From Bradyrhizobium sp. SZCCT0148 (lineage in GTDB: Bacteria; Pseudomonadota; Alphaproteobacteria; Rhizobiales; Xanthobacteraceae), in the NCBI RefSeq assembly GCF_018129985.1, contig NZ_JAFCKT010000005.1:186001-250000 (forward strand): DNA of 64,000 nt, given 5' to 3'. The notes beneath the pieces are model-generated. The model was not told the origin of the DNA and did not search any database. It saw nothing but the letters and a program-made list of their open reading frames with translations. The translations under genes and the position numbers were made by a program. Shown here piece by piece: positions 47,392 through 55,377 of this stretch (positions are counted from its first letter, which is position 1; every line of letters starts with the position of its first letter).

Positions 47392-48618
47392 ATGATGCGG
47401 CGGGCGCTCATCGCTGCGGTGATCATGGTCACCTGCGGCTGGTCGTCCGCCCGCGCGGCCGATGCTGCCTTCGCGCAGTTCATTGCTTCGCTCTGGCCGG
47501 AGGCGCAAGCTGAAGGCGTCTCGCGCAAGACGTTCGACGAACAGACCCGCGGGCTGGAGCCCGATTACAAGCTCCCGGATCTGATCCTGCCGGGCCGGCC
47601 CGCGCTCGGTGCGCCGTCGCAGGCCGAATTCGTTCAAGTGCCGGCCGACTACGTGAGGGAAGCCTCGATCGCGCGGCTTGCCGGCGAGGGACAGCGGCTG
47701 CTGCAGAAATATCGCGCCGTGCTGAGCGAGATCGAGAACAAGTCCGGCGTGCCCGCGACCGTGATGCTGGCGATCTGGGGCCGCGAGACCGATTACGGGC
47801 GCTACACGCTGCCTTATGATCTGGTCCGCGTGCTGGCAACGCAGGCCTATGTCGGGCGCCGCAAGGATCAATACCGCACCGAGTTCATCCTTGCGCTGAA
47901 GATCCTCAGTGAGGGCGTGGTCACGCGCAAGGATATGCGCTCGTCCTGGGCGGGCGCCACAGGGCTCACGCAGTTCCTGCCATCCGAATATTACAAGCAC
48001 GGCGTCGACTTCGATCGTGATGGCCGCACCGACATCTGGCATTCGGTGCCGGATGCGCTGGCGTCGGCCGCGCAACAGCTCGTCAACAAGGGCTGGCAGA
48101 GCGGCGTGCGCTGGGCCTACGAGGTGCAGGCGCCTGCGAAAGTTGATTGCACCACCGGGGTGCCCGAGGTGACGAAGCCGATCGGGCAATGGCTGCGCGA
48201 AGGTTTCGTGCCGGTGCGCGGCCAGAAGCTAAGCGCTGCCGAACAGGCGCAGCCGGCCTCGCTGCTGCAGCCGGAAGGCATCTACGGCCCGTCCTTCCTG
48301 ACCACGAAGAACTACTTCGTCATCAAGGAATACAATTTCTCCGACCTCTATGTGCTGTTCGTCGGTCACCTCGCCGACCGTATGACGAGCCCGCTGCCGT
48401 TCGCAACGCCCTGGGCGGCCTCCAAGCAATTGCGCACGAAGGACGTGGAGACGATGCAGCGCGGGCTCACGCGCGCCGGGCTCTACAAGGACAAGATCGA
48501 CGGCAAGGCCGGCATGCAGACGCGCGCCGCGCTCGGCGCCTATCAGAAGTCTGCTGGCCTCAAGGTCGACTGTTGGCCGAGCGAAGAGGTGCTGCGCGCA
48601 ATCCAGGCGGCGCGATAG
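47392..48618 (+). CDS. Lytic murein transglycosylase, MltB family, with peptidoglycan-binding domain
   Basis: 408 residues with a Sec signal (ending ARAAD). Catalytic domain has WGRETDYGRYT with the acid Glu, and SSWAGATGLTQFLPSEYY; the C-terminal domain (about 340-405) is a PG_binding_1 fold (VETMQRGLTRAGLYKDKIDG). It cleaves peptidoglycan with 1,6-anhydro product formation, during wall remodelling. Two ATGs at 47392 and 47395. Starts 7 bases after ettA, so may be co-transcribed with it. Confidence 0.92.
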   Translation: MMRRALIAAVIMVTCGWSSARAADAAFAQFIASLWPEAQAEGVSRKTFDEQTRGLEPDYKLPDLILPGRPALGAPSQAEFVQVPADYVREASIARLAGEGQRLLQKYRAVLSEIENKSGVPATVMLAIWGRETDYGRYTLPYDLVRVLATQAYVGRRKDQYRTEFILALKILSEGVVTRKDMRSSWAGATGLTQFLPSEYYKHGVDFDRDGRTDIWHSVPDALASAAQQLVNKGWQSGVRWAYEVQAPAKVDCTTGVPEVTKPIGQWLREGFVPVRGQKLSAAEQAQPASLLQPEGIYGPSFLTTKNYFVIKEYNFSDLYVLFVGHLADRMTSPLPFATPWAASKQLRTKDVETMQRGLTRAGLYKDKIDGKAGMQTRAALGAYQKSAGLKVDCWPSEEVLRAIQAAR

Positions 48619-48634
48619 CGCGGGTCCAACGAAA

Positions 48635-48662
48635 AAGCCCGGCCGAAATCTCGGCCGGGCTT
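48635..48662. terminator. Strong bidirectional terminator hairpin
   Basis: AAGCCCGGCCGA-AATC-TCGGCCGGGCTT, a perfect 12-bp stem with a 4-base loop, flanked by an A run on the left, which becomes a T run on the minus strand. Between mltB-like gene stop (48618) and the convergent small gene stop (48709). Confidence 0.8.
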
Positions 48663-48708
48663 CGATCGCTGCGCGGATGCGCCAAGTTGATCAGGTCGGG
48701 CGTTCAGA

Positions 48709-48993
48709 TCAGTAGCAGACGCGAACCGGGCGAACGACCCAGCCGTAACCGTCCCAATAACGCTGACGCTGCCAGTAGCAGGGCGGCGGCGGCGGGCCGG
48801 GCTCGGCGACGTAGACCGGGCCGCCATAGGCGGGCCGGCTCGACGCGATGGCGCCGCCGACGATCGCGCCGCCGATCAGGCCGGCCGCGATACCGGCGCC
48901 GATGTTGTCACCGGCTTTCGCCGGCGGGGTTGCTGTCACCAGCGAACCGGCGACCGTCGCAACCGTGAGGGCGGCAACCAAAGTCTTCTTCAT
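48709..48993 (-). CDS. Small exported glycine-rich protein, WDGYGW family (copy 1)
   Basis: 94 residues: signal ending PAKAGD, a glycine-rich hydrophobic stretch (GAGIAAGLIGGAIVGGAIASS), a Pro-rich linker and a C-terminal CYWQRQRYWDGYGWVVR. The C-terminus closely matches that of the next gene upstream (49231-49554), so these are tandem paralogues. Function unknown; a membrane-inserting hairpin with a periplasmic aromatic domain is plausible. Confidence 0.8.
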   Translation of the reverse strand: MKKTLVAALTVATVAGSLVTATPPAKAGDNIGAGIAAGLIGGAIVGGAIASSRPAYGGPVYVAEPGPPPPPCYWQRQRYWDGYGWVVRPVRVCY

Positions 48994-49230
48994 GCTCTTG
49001 GCTCTCCTGGGAGATGGGTTCCTCTTGTTAGAGGCGCCCGGGTTTCAAAGGTTCACACACGCTGGTGGAATTGGCCGTGCAGCTAGGAAGCGCGCAATTG
49101 GTCAACCCACGGTAAACGCACACGGAGCTGTGACGAGAAAAAGCGGTCTTTTTCGGGCCCCGAGATGAACGGCGCATCCGTAGTGATCCGGTCCAGCTGC
49201 ACCGTCGCAGTGAACCGGTTCGGAGGCGCG

Positions 49231-49554
49231 TTAGCCGCAGACCCGGACGCGGCGGACGCGCCAGGCATAGCCGTCCCAGAAGCGCTGCTTCTGCCAGACG
49301 CAGCCGCCGCCGTAATAGCCGTCGGCGACATAGCCGGGGGCCGGCGCATAGTAGCGGGGCGGGTAATAGCCTGGCTCGTAATAGCCGGGGCCGGGTCCGT
49401 AATAATACGGAGAGGCCAGCGCTCCGCCGACAATAGCGCCGCCGATGATGCCGGCCGCCACGCCGGCTGCGACACCACGCTGCGCATGGGCCGGTGTTCC
49501 GGCCGAAAGGGCCATGGTGGCGACGGCGGCGACCGCCAGGAGCGACTTCTTCAT
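49231..49554 (-). CDS. Small exported glycine/tyrosine-rich protein, WDGYGW family (copy 2)
   Basis: About 107 residues. Signal ending PAHAQR, the same glycine-rich stretch (GVAAGVAAGIIGGAIVGGAL), then an insertion rich in Tyr, Pro and Gly, and VWQKQRFWDGYAWRVRR at the C-terminus. Paralogue of 48709-48993 with a longer linker. ATG 49554 directly starts the signal; the frame is open to 49668. Confidence 0.8.
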   Translation of the reverse strand: MKKSLLAVAAVATMALSAGTPAHAQRGVAAGVAAGIIGGAIVGGALASPYYYGPGPGYYEPGYYPPRYYAPAPGYVADGYYGGGCVWQKQRFWDGYAWRVRRVRVCG

Positions 49555-49688
49555 TGGGTAGACCTTTCGTACGAACACGCGGGAACGCTTTGGGGCAGAG
49601 TTCCATACTTCGTTTGAATGATCAATGAACGGCGCCTTCGTGGCGGGCGACCAATTCACATGGACCACAGGCTCGGGCCGGGGAGACG

Positions 49689-49985
49689 ATGATGGGTAGC
49701 GCGATGATCAATGCATTGATTGCCGCCGGGGTCGTGTCCGCGATCGGCTACGGCTGGATGACCCATTTTCAGAACCGCGGCCAGCGGCGCTCCCGCGCGG
49801 GGGCTGGCGGCGACGGCAGCAGCGGCGGCGCCACCTCTTCGGGCAGCAATGACGGCTTCTCACTGGGGAGCTGGTTTTCCAGTGACAGTTCGGGCAACTC
49901 GACCGACAACGGCAGCTGCTCCAGCAGCGATAGTGGCGGCGATTGCGGAGGCGGCGGCGACGGTGGGGGAGGCGGCGGCGATTAG
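49689..49985 (+). CDS. Small membrane protein with Ser/Gly-rich tail
   Basis: About 98 residues. One membrane helix (INALIAAGVVSAIGYGWM), a basic patch (NRGQRRSR), then a tail almost wholly Gly, Ser and Asp ending in a glycine run. Cys residues occur in GSCSSSDSGGDCGG. Resembles holin-like or surface-tail proteins in general design only; function unknown. GGGGAGACG precedes ATG 49689; ATG 49692 is also possible. Confidence 0.65.
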   Translation: MMGSAMINALIAAGVVSAIGYGWMTHFQNRGQRRSRAGAGGDGSSGGATSSGSNDGFSLGSWFSSDSSGNSTDNGSCSSSDSGGDCGGGGDGGGGGGD

Positions 49986-50020
49986 ATCCTCTCCAATCTT
50001 GATCCAGCGCAACGCTGAAA

Positions 50021-50037
50021 TTTAGAGCCGTTCTAGG
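50021..50037. promoter_or_regulatory. Degenerate iron-control element (ICE/Irr box) upstream of bfd
   Basis: TTTAGAGCCGTTCTAGG is close to the ICE motif TTTAGAA-N3-TTCTAAA bound by Irr in Bradyrhizobium, with the right half less conserved. It lies 110 bases before the bfd start. Confidence 0.6.
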
Positions 50038-50146
50038 CTCTGTCCGGGCCAGTTTGGAATAGCTTCAAATACCGCTTTTTCCTTTTGCATCCGGGCGGCC
50101 CGTTAAATATCGATGATGACGCATCACCGAAGGGCCCGCCGCTTCC

Positions 50147-50419
50147 ATGATCGTTTGTTCCTGTAACGTGCTGAGCGATGACGACATCCGCGCCGCCGTC
50201 GCCGAGTCCGACGACGCCGTGCGCCATGCCAAGCAGGTCTATGGATGCCTGGGATGCAGCGCAGAATGCGGTCGCTGTGCCCGGACGATCAAGACCATCA
50301 TCGACGAAGCCCTGGGCCCCTGCGCTCAATCCTGCTGCTCGGGCTGCCCGCATAACCACACCGTAGCTGCCAATGATGAGGCGGCCGAGCCCGCCCAGTT
50401 CGCCCTCGCGGCCTGCTGA
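50147..50419 (+). CDS. bfd: Bacterioferritin-associated ferredoxin with Cys-rich tail
   Basis: 90 residues. The [2Fe-2S] BFD domain has Cys4 and Cys6 (MIVCSCN) and Cys41 and Cys44 (ECGRCARTIK), matching the ligand spacing of E. coli Bfd, which delivers electrons to bacterioferritin to release stored iron. Extra Cys34/Cys37 and a C-terminal tail with Cys59, 63, 64, 67 and a final Cys90 are unlike the 64-residue E. coli protein. It lies 131 bases upstream of bfr, with an ICE-like box before each gene. Confidence 0.88.
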   Translation: MIVCSCNVLSDDDIRAAVAESDDAVRHAKQVYGCLGCSAECGRCARTIKTIIDEALGPCAQSCCSGCPHNHTVAANDEAAEPAQFALAAC

Positions 50420-50491
50420 ATCCTTCTCCAGCCATGCTGAGCTTTTCCCCGGCTGCGTCTGTGTAGCCAGTTGCCCTCATTCGTAAACTGA

Positions 50492-50508
50492 CTTAGAAGC
50501 GTTCTAAA
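50492..50508. promoter_or_regulatory. Iron-control element (ICE/Irr box) upstream of bfr
   Basis: CTTAGAAGCGTTCTAAA contains the perfect inverted arms TTAGAA and TTCTAA with a 3-base centre, the ICE form to which Irr binds. It is 42 bases before the bfr start, where bound Irr would block transcription under low iron. Confidence 0.75.
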
Positions 50509-50550
50509 TTCGGTTGGGGCCGATTTGGACTGCAAGAGCTGGAGTGAACC

Positions 50551-51039
50551 ATGCAGGGCGACGCAAAAGTCATCGACTATCTCAACAAGTCACTGCGTCA
50601 CGAGCTGACTGCGATCAACCAGTACTGGCTGCACTACCGCTTCCTCGACAATTGGGGCCTCCTCGACATGGCCAAGGTCTGGCGCAAGGAGTCCATCGAG
50701 GAGATGGAGCACGCTGACAAGCTCACCGCGCGCATCCTGTTCCTGGACGGCTTTCCGAACATGCAGGTCCTTGATCCCTTGCGCATCGGCCAGAACGTCA
50801 AGGAAATCATCGAGTGCGATCTCGCTGCCGAGATGAGCGCGCGTGCGCTGTACCAGGAAGCGGCCACCTACTGTCACGGCGTCAAGGACTACGTCACGCG
50901 TGACCTTTTCGAGAAGCTGATGAGCGACGAAGAGCACCACATCGACTTCCTCGAGACCCAGCTCGACCTGATCGGCCGCATCGGTCTCGAGCTCTACACC
51001 CAGAAGCACGTCGGCGGGCTCGAGGGCGAGGGGCACTAA
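50551..51039 (+). CDS. bfr: Bacterioferritin
   Basis: 162 residues, a 24-mer iron-storage haem protein. Ferroxidase ligands Glu18, Glu51, His54, Glu94, Glu127 and His130 are all present, and Met52 is in the haem-ligand position. It oxidises and stores Fe(II). Preceded by GGAGTG and by an ICE box, so likely repressed by Irr when iron is scarce, and works with the upstream Bfd for release. Confidence 0.96.
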   Translation: MQGDAKVIDYLNKSLRHELTAINQYWLHYRFLDNWGLLDMAKVWRKESIEEMEHADKLTARILFLDGFPNMQVLDPLRIGQNVKEIIECDLAAEMSARALYQEAATYCHGVKDYVTRDLFEKLMSDEEHHIDFLETQLDLIGRIGLELYTQKHVGGLEGEGH

Positions 51040-51061
51040 GCTCCGGTCGGCTCCCTCCATT

Positions 51062-51124
51062 CGTCATGGCCGGGCTTGACCCGGCCATTTACGTGTTGCC
51101 GCACAACGAAGACGTGGATGCCGG
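51062..51124. repeat. Palindromic intergenic element, family A
   Basis: CGTCATGGCCGGGCTTGACCCGGCCATTTACGT, then after a short centre a weaker right arm GAAGACGTGGATGCCGGGA. It lies between convergent bfr and the PNPOx-like gene. Confidence 0.7.
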
Positions 51125-51194
51125 GACCTTCGCCTCGCCGAAGCGGCTTCGGCCGCGCAGGAGGCACGAGCCCCGGGCAGGGACCACGCACCAC

Positions 51195-51812
51195 TTACAA
51201 CTGCGTCTTGTAGATCTCTTCCACGGCCTCCTGGCTCGCCGGCTCGCCAAGGCCGGTCTGCTCGTGAACGACCGTGATGATGCTGGGCATCACCGAGCGC
51301 TGCACTTTCTCGGGCGACCATAGCTTCGAGCGCATCAGCGCCTTGCCGCAGTGGAAATAGACTTCACTCACTGCGACGTTCAGCACCGCGCGCGGCGGCT
51401 TGCCGAATTCCACCATTGCGGCGAGCAGATCCGGATCGGCCGACAGCGTGCCGCGCCCGCCGACGCGTAGCGTCTCGTCGATCCCTGGCACGAAGAACAA
51501 CAGATGCACGAAGCCCGAACCTTCGACCACGTTGCGAAAACTGTCGATCCGGTTGTTGCCGGAGCGGTCAGGCATCAGCAACTGGTTGGGACCGGCGACG
51601 TGGACGAAGCCAGTGCCGCCGCCGCGTGGCGAGGCATCGACGCTGCCGTCTGCGCCCGATGTCGCGAGCACGCAGAACGGCGACATCTCGATGAACTTCT
51701 TCGCATGCGCATCGATCGCGGGACGCGCTTTCGCGATCACGCGCGCGCTTGGTTCGGCATAGATCGTGGCGAGATCTTCGGCACGAAGCTGGGTCACGGA
51801 GGTCTCCTTCAT
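51195..51812 (-). CDS. Pyridoxamine 5'-phosphate oxidase-family protein
   Basis: 205 residues with a split-barrel flavin/F420-binding fold: FCVLATSGADGSVDASPRGG near residue 50, LLMPDRSGNNRIDSFRNV and a C-terminal extension with HCGKALMRSKLWSP. It belongs to the large PNPOx-like group that binds FMN or haem; not the PdxH enzyme itself. The ATG at 51812 has little ribosome site; a GTG at 51797 with AAGGAG six bases upstream may be the true start. Confidence 0.83.
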   Translation of the reverse strand: MKETSVTQLRAEDLATIYAEPSARVIAKARPAIDAHAKKFIEMSPFCVLATSGADGSVDASPRGGGTGFVHVAGPNQLLMPDRSGNNRIDSFRNVVEGSGFVHLLFFVPGIDETLRVGGRGTLSADPDLLAAMVEFGKPPRAVLNVAVSEVYFHCGKALMRSKLWSPEKVQRSVMPSIITVVHEQTGLGEPASQEAVEEIYKTQL

Positions 51813-51847
51813 TGACGTGCCGAGACTATCATTCTCCGGCCGCCCGG

Positions 51848-52261
51848 CTATCCCCTTTGTCGCTGCCACGGCCATGTGATCACGTCGGCGCAGTAGAGCG
51901 CCCACCAGATCAGCACGGGCTGAAGCACCAGGCGCGGCCCATGGTAAAGCCAGCTGTTGGGGATGGGAGGAAGGTCGATCCCCTCCAGCGCATGCTTGAT
52001 GTTTGCCGGCCAAACGCAAAGCGCATAGAGCGCGAAAGCCACGCCTGCCCACCAGCGAAGCGGTGTCGTCAGCAATGCGATCGATCCGGCAATTTCACCA
52101 ACGCCGGTGATGAGGATGATTTCTACCGGGAATGGAACCCAGGACGGCGTGATCGCAAGAAATCTGTCGGGGACGGCCAGATGCGCAAACCCGGCAGCGA
52201 TGTAGAGTGCGGCAAGAGCGAAGCGCATCACCGCGCGCCTGCGGTCGGGTTCAGAGGCCAT
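51848..52261 (-). CDS. DoxX-like small membrane protein
   Basis: About 137 residues with four membrane helices: RFALAALYIAAGFAHLAVP, VEIILITGVGEIAGSIALL, WWAGVAFALYALCVWPANI and LQPVLIWWALYCADV. This is the DoxX/DUF4126-like layout; function unknown, perhaps quinone or thiol metabolism at the inner membrane. Start may be ATG 52261 or ATG 52228; neither has an ideal ribosome site. Confidence 0.78.
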   Translation of the reverse strand: MASEPDRRRAVMRFALAALYIAAGFAHLAVPDRFLAITPSWVPFPVEIILITGVGEIAGSIALLTTPLRWWAGVAFALYALCVWPANIKHALEGIDLPPIPNSWLYHGPRLVLQPVLIWWALYCADVITWPWQRQRG

Positions 52262-52302
52262 CTCCCGAACTAGCACGCGCGGAACGAAGGCGCCATCGTG
52301 CG

Positions 52303-52656
52303 CTAGACTGCGTCCGCCGGCACGAAGCAACTGATGATGATGGCGCCCCGGTGGTGGACGTACCACACCACGGCCTGACCGACCGGATTGCCGCGATCGC
52401 GGATGATGGCGCGTTCGGGCACTTGCATCCATTGTCCTTCGATCGGCACCCAATAGGCGCCGCCGCGGACATCATAGTCGGTGCGATGACCGTCGGACAC
52501 GTCGCAGCAGGGCACGCCGTTCGGCGCGATGACGCTCTTGAACCATGCGCGGATGTCGGGCGGGACGTGGTCGTATTGACCGTTGTCGAAAGCGAGCGCG
52601 GCGCTGGTCAGCGCCGTCATCGCGACCAGCCAGACGCACAGTGCGAGCCTGTGCAT
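52303..52656 (-). CDS. Small exported protein with conserved Cys residues
   Basis: About 117 residues. Signal ending SAALAFD; mature segment has WFKSVIAPNGVPCCDVSDG, WVPIEGQWMQVPERAI and a final ISCFVPAD. The Cys pair and the third Cys may form disulfides. Familiar as a conserved rhizobial exported protein, function unknown. ATG 52656 has a strong GAGGAGGGA site. Confidence 0.78.
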   Translation of the reverse strand: MHRLALCVWLVAMTALTSAALAFDNGQYDHVPPDIRAWFKSVIAPNGVPCCDVSDGHRTDYDVRGGAYWVPIEGQWMQVPERAIIRDRGNPVGQAVVWYVHHRGAIIISCFVPADAV

Positions 52657-52804
52657 GCGATCCCTCCTCGTCGCGTCCTGATCGTCGCGCGCGCGTCTCG
52701 CCCGCGTCGATTCCATCGTTGACGCGATTAAGCCCGAGCTGTCTGCGCATTGCATGCCCAAATAATATGCGTCTTCGATGTGCCGCACATGATGCGATGC
52801 AAAA

Positions 52805-53881
52805 TCAGCGGTTTGCCGATTCGATCATTCGCTGTGGCGTGCTCTCCAGGAATTGCCTGACTTGCTCGCTGTAGAATTTCGCATTGCCGGTGGTGCCGTG
52901 GCCGCGAGTCTCTGCGCTCGCCGGGATCAAATAGAGTCGGCCGTTCTTGACCCGCTTCATGGCCGCATCCGTGATGCCGGTCTCGGGCGGGTTGCGCTCG
53001 TCGTCGGCGGAATTGATCAAGAGCAGCGCGGCCTCGATTGCCTCCAGCTTCTCGCCGGCATTGTAGTCGTGCGAGGACTCCCATTGATAGACGAAGTCGT
53101 TGGCGTCAGCCGTGATCGGCGTCGCCAGCCGTTCATCGACGATCTTGTCGGCCTTGGCCGCGGTCGGCGCCTGCGATTGATAGGCCAGCGTGCCGCCGAT
53201 GCTGGCGATGCCGTAGGCGGTGGCTGCGTATTTCATCATGCGCGGCTGGCTGGTGTAATTGCCGCCATTGTAGTCGGGATCGTTGCGGATGGTATCGAGC
53301 ATGATCCGCCGCATCATCCAGTTGCGCGAGGCCATCTCGGTCGGCTGCGAGGCCATCGGGACCAGCGCGTCCATCGCCTTCGGATATTTCTCGCCCCACA
53401 GCCAGGTGTGCATGCCGCCCATCGAATTGCCGATCACGAGCCGCAGATGCTTGACGCCGAGGCCTTCCGTCACCAGTCGAAATTGCGCCTCGACCATGTC
53501 GTCGTAATTGTATTTCGGGAAAGCTGTCTTCATCCCGTCAGAGGGCTTCGACGATTTGCCGTGGCCGATGCCATCAGGAAGGATGATGTAATATTTGGTG
53601 GCATCGAGTGGCTGTCCCGGGCCGAACATCTCGCCGCCGAATGTCGGCCCCAGCATGCCGGTGCCGGAGCCGCCGGTGCCATGCAGCACCAGCACCGGTT
53701 GGCCAGAGGGCTCGCCGACCGTGGTGTAGTGCAGCTTCAGCTCGGGCATGGTCTCGCCGGTGTGGAACTTGAAGTCCCTGGCGATCCAGTCGCCTTGCCT
53801 GGGTGTCGGAAAATCGGCGGCGAAGACCGGCGTCGAAAGAGTCAGCAGGACAGCCGACAGCGCGGCGTAGCAAGCCTTCAT
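52805..53881 (-). CDS. Exported alpha/beta hydrolase (MetX-like fold)
   Basis: 358 residues with a signal ending PVFAAD. The fold shows VLVLHGTGGSG (oxyanion region), the nucleophile elbow VIGNSMGGMHTW, an Asp in LLINSADDERNPPE and His in ETRGHGTTGN. It resembles homoserine O-acetyltransferase relatives but is exported, so an esterase or acyltransferase role in the periplasm is more likely. GGGGAGAG precedes ATG 53881. Confidence 0.87.
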   Translation of the reverse strand: MKACYAALSAVLLTLSTPVFAADFPTPRQGDWIARDFKFHTGETMPELKLHYTTVGEPSGQPVLVLHGTGGSGTGMLGPTFGGEMFGPGQPLDATKYYIILPDGIGHGKSSKPSDGMKTAFPKYNYDDMVEAQFRLVTEGLGVKHLRLVIGNSMGGMHTWLWGEKYPKAMDALVPMASQPTEMASRNWMMRRIMLDTIRNDPDYNGGNYTSQPRMMKYAATAYGIASIGGTLAYQSQAPTAAKADKIVDERLATPITADANDFVYQWESSHDYNAGEKLEAIEAALLLINSADDERNPPETGITDAAMKRVKNGRLYLIPASAETRGHGTTGNAKFYSEQVRQFLESTPQRMIESANR

Positions 53882-54011
53882 GTTTCTCTCCCCAGTGCGG
53901 CTCATGGTCGGCGACCGCGTTGCGGCGGAACTTAGCAGAACTGCGCGGACGGATGTAGTATTTTGGCTCCGTCGATCGTCTTCAAGGAAACATCCGGAAG
54001 GAGGCCCCCGC

Positions 54012-54278
54012 ATGTGCCGCAACATCAAGACGCTGTTCAACTTCGAGCCGCCGGCGACCGAGGATGAGATCCACGCCAGCGCGCTTCAGTTCGTGCGAAA
54101 GCTGTCCGGTTTCAACAAGCCGTCGCAGGCCAACGAGGCAGCGTTTGACCGCGCGGTGGCCGAGGTCTCGCAGGCCGCGCGAACTCTTCTGACCTCGCTG
54201 CACACCCATGCGCCGGCGCGCGACCGCGAGGTCGAGGCGGAAAGGGCCAGGGAGCGCTCGCGGTTGCGGTTTGGCTAG
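54012..54278 (+). CDS. DUF2277 family protein
   Basis: 88 residues, opening with MCRNIKTLFNFEPPATEDEI, the hallmark of DUF2277; the remainder is two helices with LQFVRKLSGFNKPSQANE. Function of the family is unknown. GGAAGGAGG precedes ATG 54012. Divergent from the exported hydrolase gene. Confidence 0.9.
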   Translation: MCRNIKTLFNFEPPATEDEIHASALQFVRKLSGFNKPSQANEAAFDRAVAEVSQAARTLLTSLHTHAPARDREVEAERARERSRLRFG

Positions 54279-54376
54279 CGGGCTGCGGCTTCGCCTTCCG
54301 TGATCTGGCTCACGGAGCGAGGCGCCACTTTCTGCGATGATGTCTGCCGGGGTTTTTGATAGCCCGGAGCAGGACC

Positions 54377-54598
54377 ATGAGCCGCCCCCTTCTACCCTTG
54401 AAAGCAGGTGCCATCGTTTTCACGCTGCTATGGACCGCGTGGATGATGTGGTGGAGCGGCTCGTTCTCGAGCGGGAACGTGGTGATCCTGGCCCTGTGCG
54501 GCGCAGCGGTCGGCTATCTCTGGTATCGCGCCATGCGCTGGCAGTTCGAGCGCATGGGCATGCTGCCGCACAAGGATGACTTCACCGGTACGTCTTGA
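54377..54598 (+). CDS. Small two-helix membrane protein
   Basis: 73 residues with helices AGAIVFTLLWTAWMMWW and VVILALCGAAVGYLWYRAM and a cytoplasmic tail ending HKDDFTGTS. Function unknown. GAGCAGGACC precedes ATG 54377; an in-frame TTG at 54356 is less likely. Confidence 0.7.
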   Translation: MSRPLLPLKAGAIVFTLLWTAWMMWWSGSFSSGNVVILALCGAAVGYLWYRAMRWQFERMGMLPHKDDFTGTS

Positions 54599-54610
54599 TG
54601 CTCCAGCGTG

Positions 54611-54650
54611 TCCCCGACGCGTTGCAGCGCGTCAGCGTGGCGTCCGGGGC
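54611..54650. repeat. Palindromic intergenic element (CCCCGGACGC type, short)
   Basis: TCCCCGACGCGTTGCAGCGCG ... GGCGTCCGGGG, related to 37531-37664. It lies between the convergent two-helix membrane protein and collagen-like gene ends and may be a terminator. Confidence 0.5.
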
Positions 54651-54659
54651 AGGGAGCCA

Positions 54660-55220
54660 CTAATCCTTGTGGCCGTGCTTCTTCTTTTTCTTTTTCTTCC
54701 TGTGCTCGTCGCCATCGGCGTGGTCGCTATCGTCGTCGACCATGTCCACGTCGGTCTCCTGCACCGCGGCTTCCAGCGCGGCGCGCTCGGTGGCCTCCAG
54801 TGCCTCGCGTTCGGCGGCGTCGCGCTCGCGCTGGCGGCGGCGTTCGTCCCAGGCGTCGAACAGCTGCTCGAGCCAGGGCAGCACCTGTTCGATCGAGGGC
54901 AATTGACCGGCCGGCCCCGCCTCGCCGCGCGGGCCTTGCGGCCCTGCCGGCCCCTGCGGTCCGGCAGGTCCTTGCGCTCCGGCAGGCCCCTGTGCGCCGG
55001 CGGCGCCGCGCGGACCGACCTCGCCCTGCTTGCCTTGCGGACCGGGCTTGCCCTGAGGTCCGGCCTTTCCGATCGGTCCCGGCTTGCCCTGCGGACCCGG
55101 CTTGCCGCGTGCGCCATCGGGTCCGCGGCGGCCCGGATGCCCCTGCGGCCCCGGCCGTCCTGGCTCGCCCTGCCGTCCGCGCGGACCTTGAGGTCCCTGC
55201 CGCTTCTGTTCGTCTGCCAC
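54660..55220 (-). CDS. Collagen-like protein
   Basis: 186 residues. Gly occurs at every third position without a break from residue 9 to 105, 33 Gly-X-Y triplets rich in GPQ, GPA and GKP, which should form a collagen triple helix about 30 nm long. The N-terminal eight residues carry no signal peptide. After it come a predicted helical trimerisation-like segment (PSIEQVLPWLEQLFDAW, then E/R/A-rich coiled coil to about 150), an acidic stretch and a run of seven Lys before HGHKD. Start is GTG 55220 with AAGGGAG upstream. Location in the cell and role are unknown. Confidence 0.87.
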   Translation of the reverse strand: MADEQKRQGPQGPRGRQGEPGRPGPQGHPGRRGPDGARGKPGPQGKPGPIGKAGPQGKPGPQGKQGEVGPRGAAGAQGPAGAQGPAGPQGPAGPQGPRGEAGPAGQLPSIEQVLPWLEQLFDAWDERRRQRERDAAEREALEATERAALEAAVQETDVDMVDDDSDHADGDEHRKKKKKKKHGHKD

Positions 55221-55377
55221 GCCGCTGCTCCCTTGACCGGAAGCAAGCTACTTAGCGGCGTTTGACGACAGCAGCAATTCCGCCCGGACATCTCGCCGCG
55301 CTTGATCAACATCAATCCGCGGCACGCACTGCCGTGTCATCGATCGTGCGGCCACAACTCCTGGCGAGGAGCGACCG

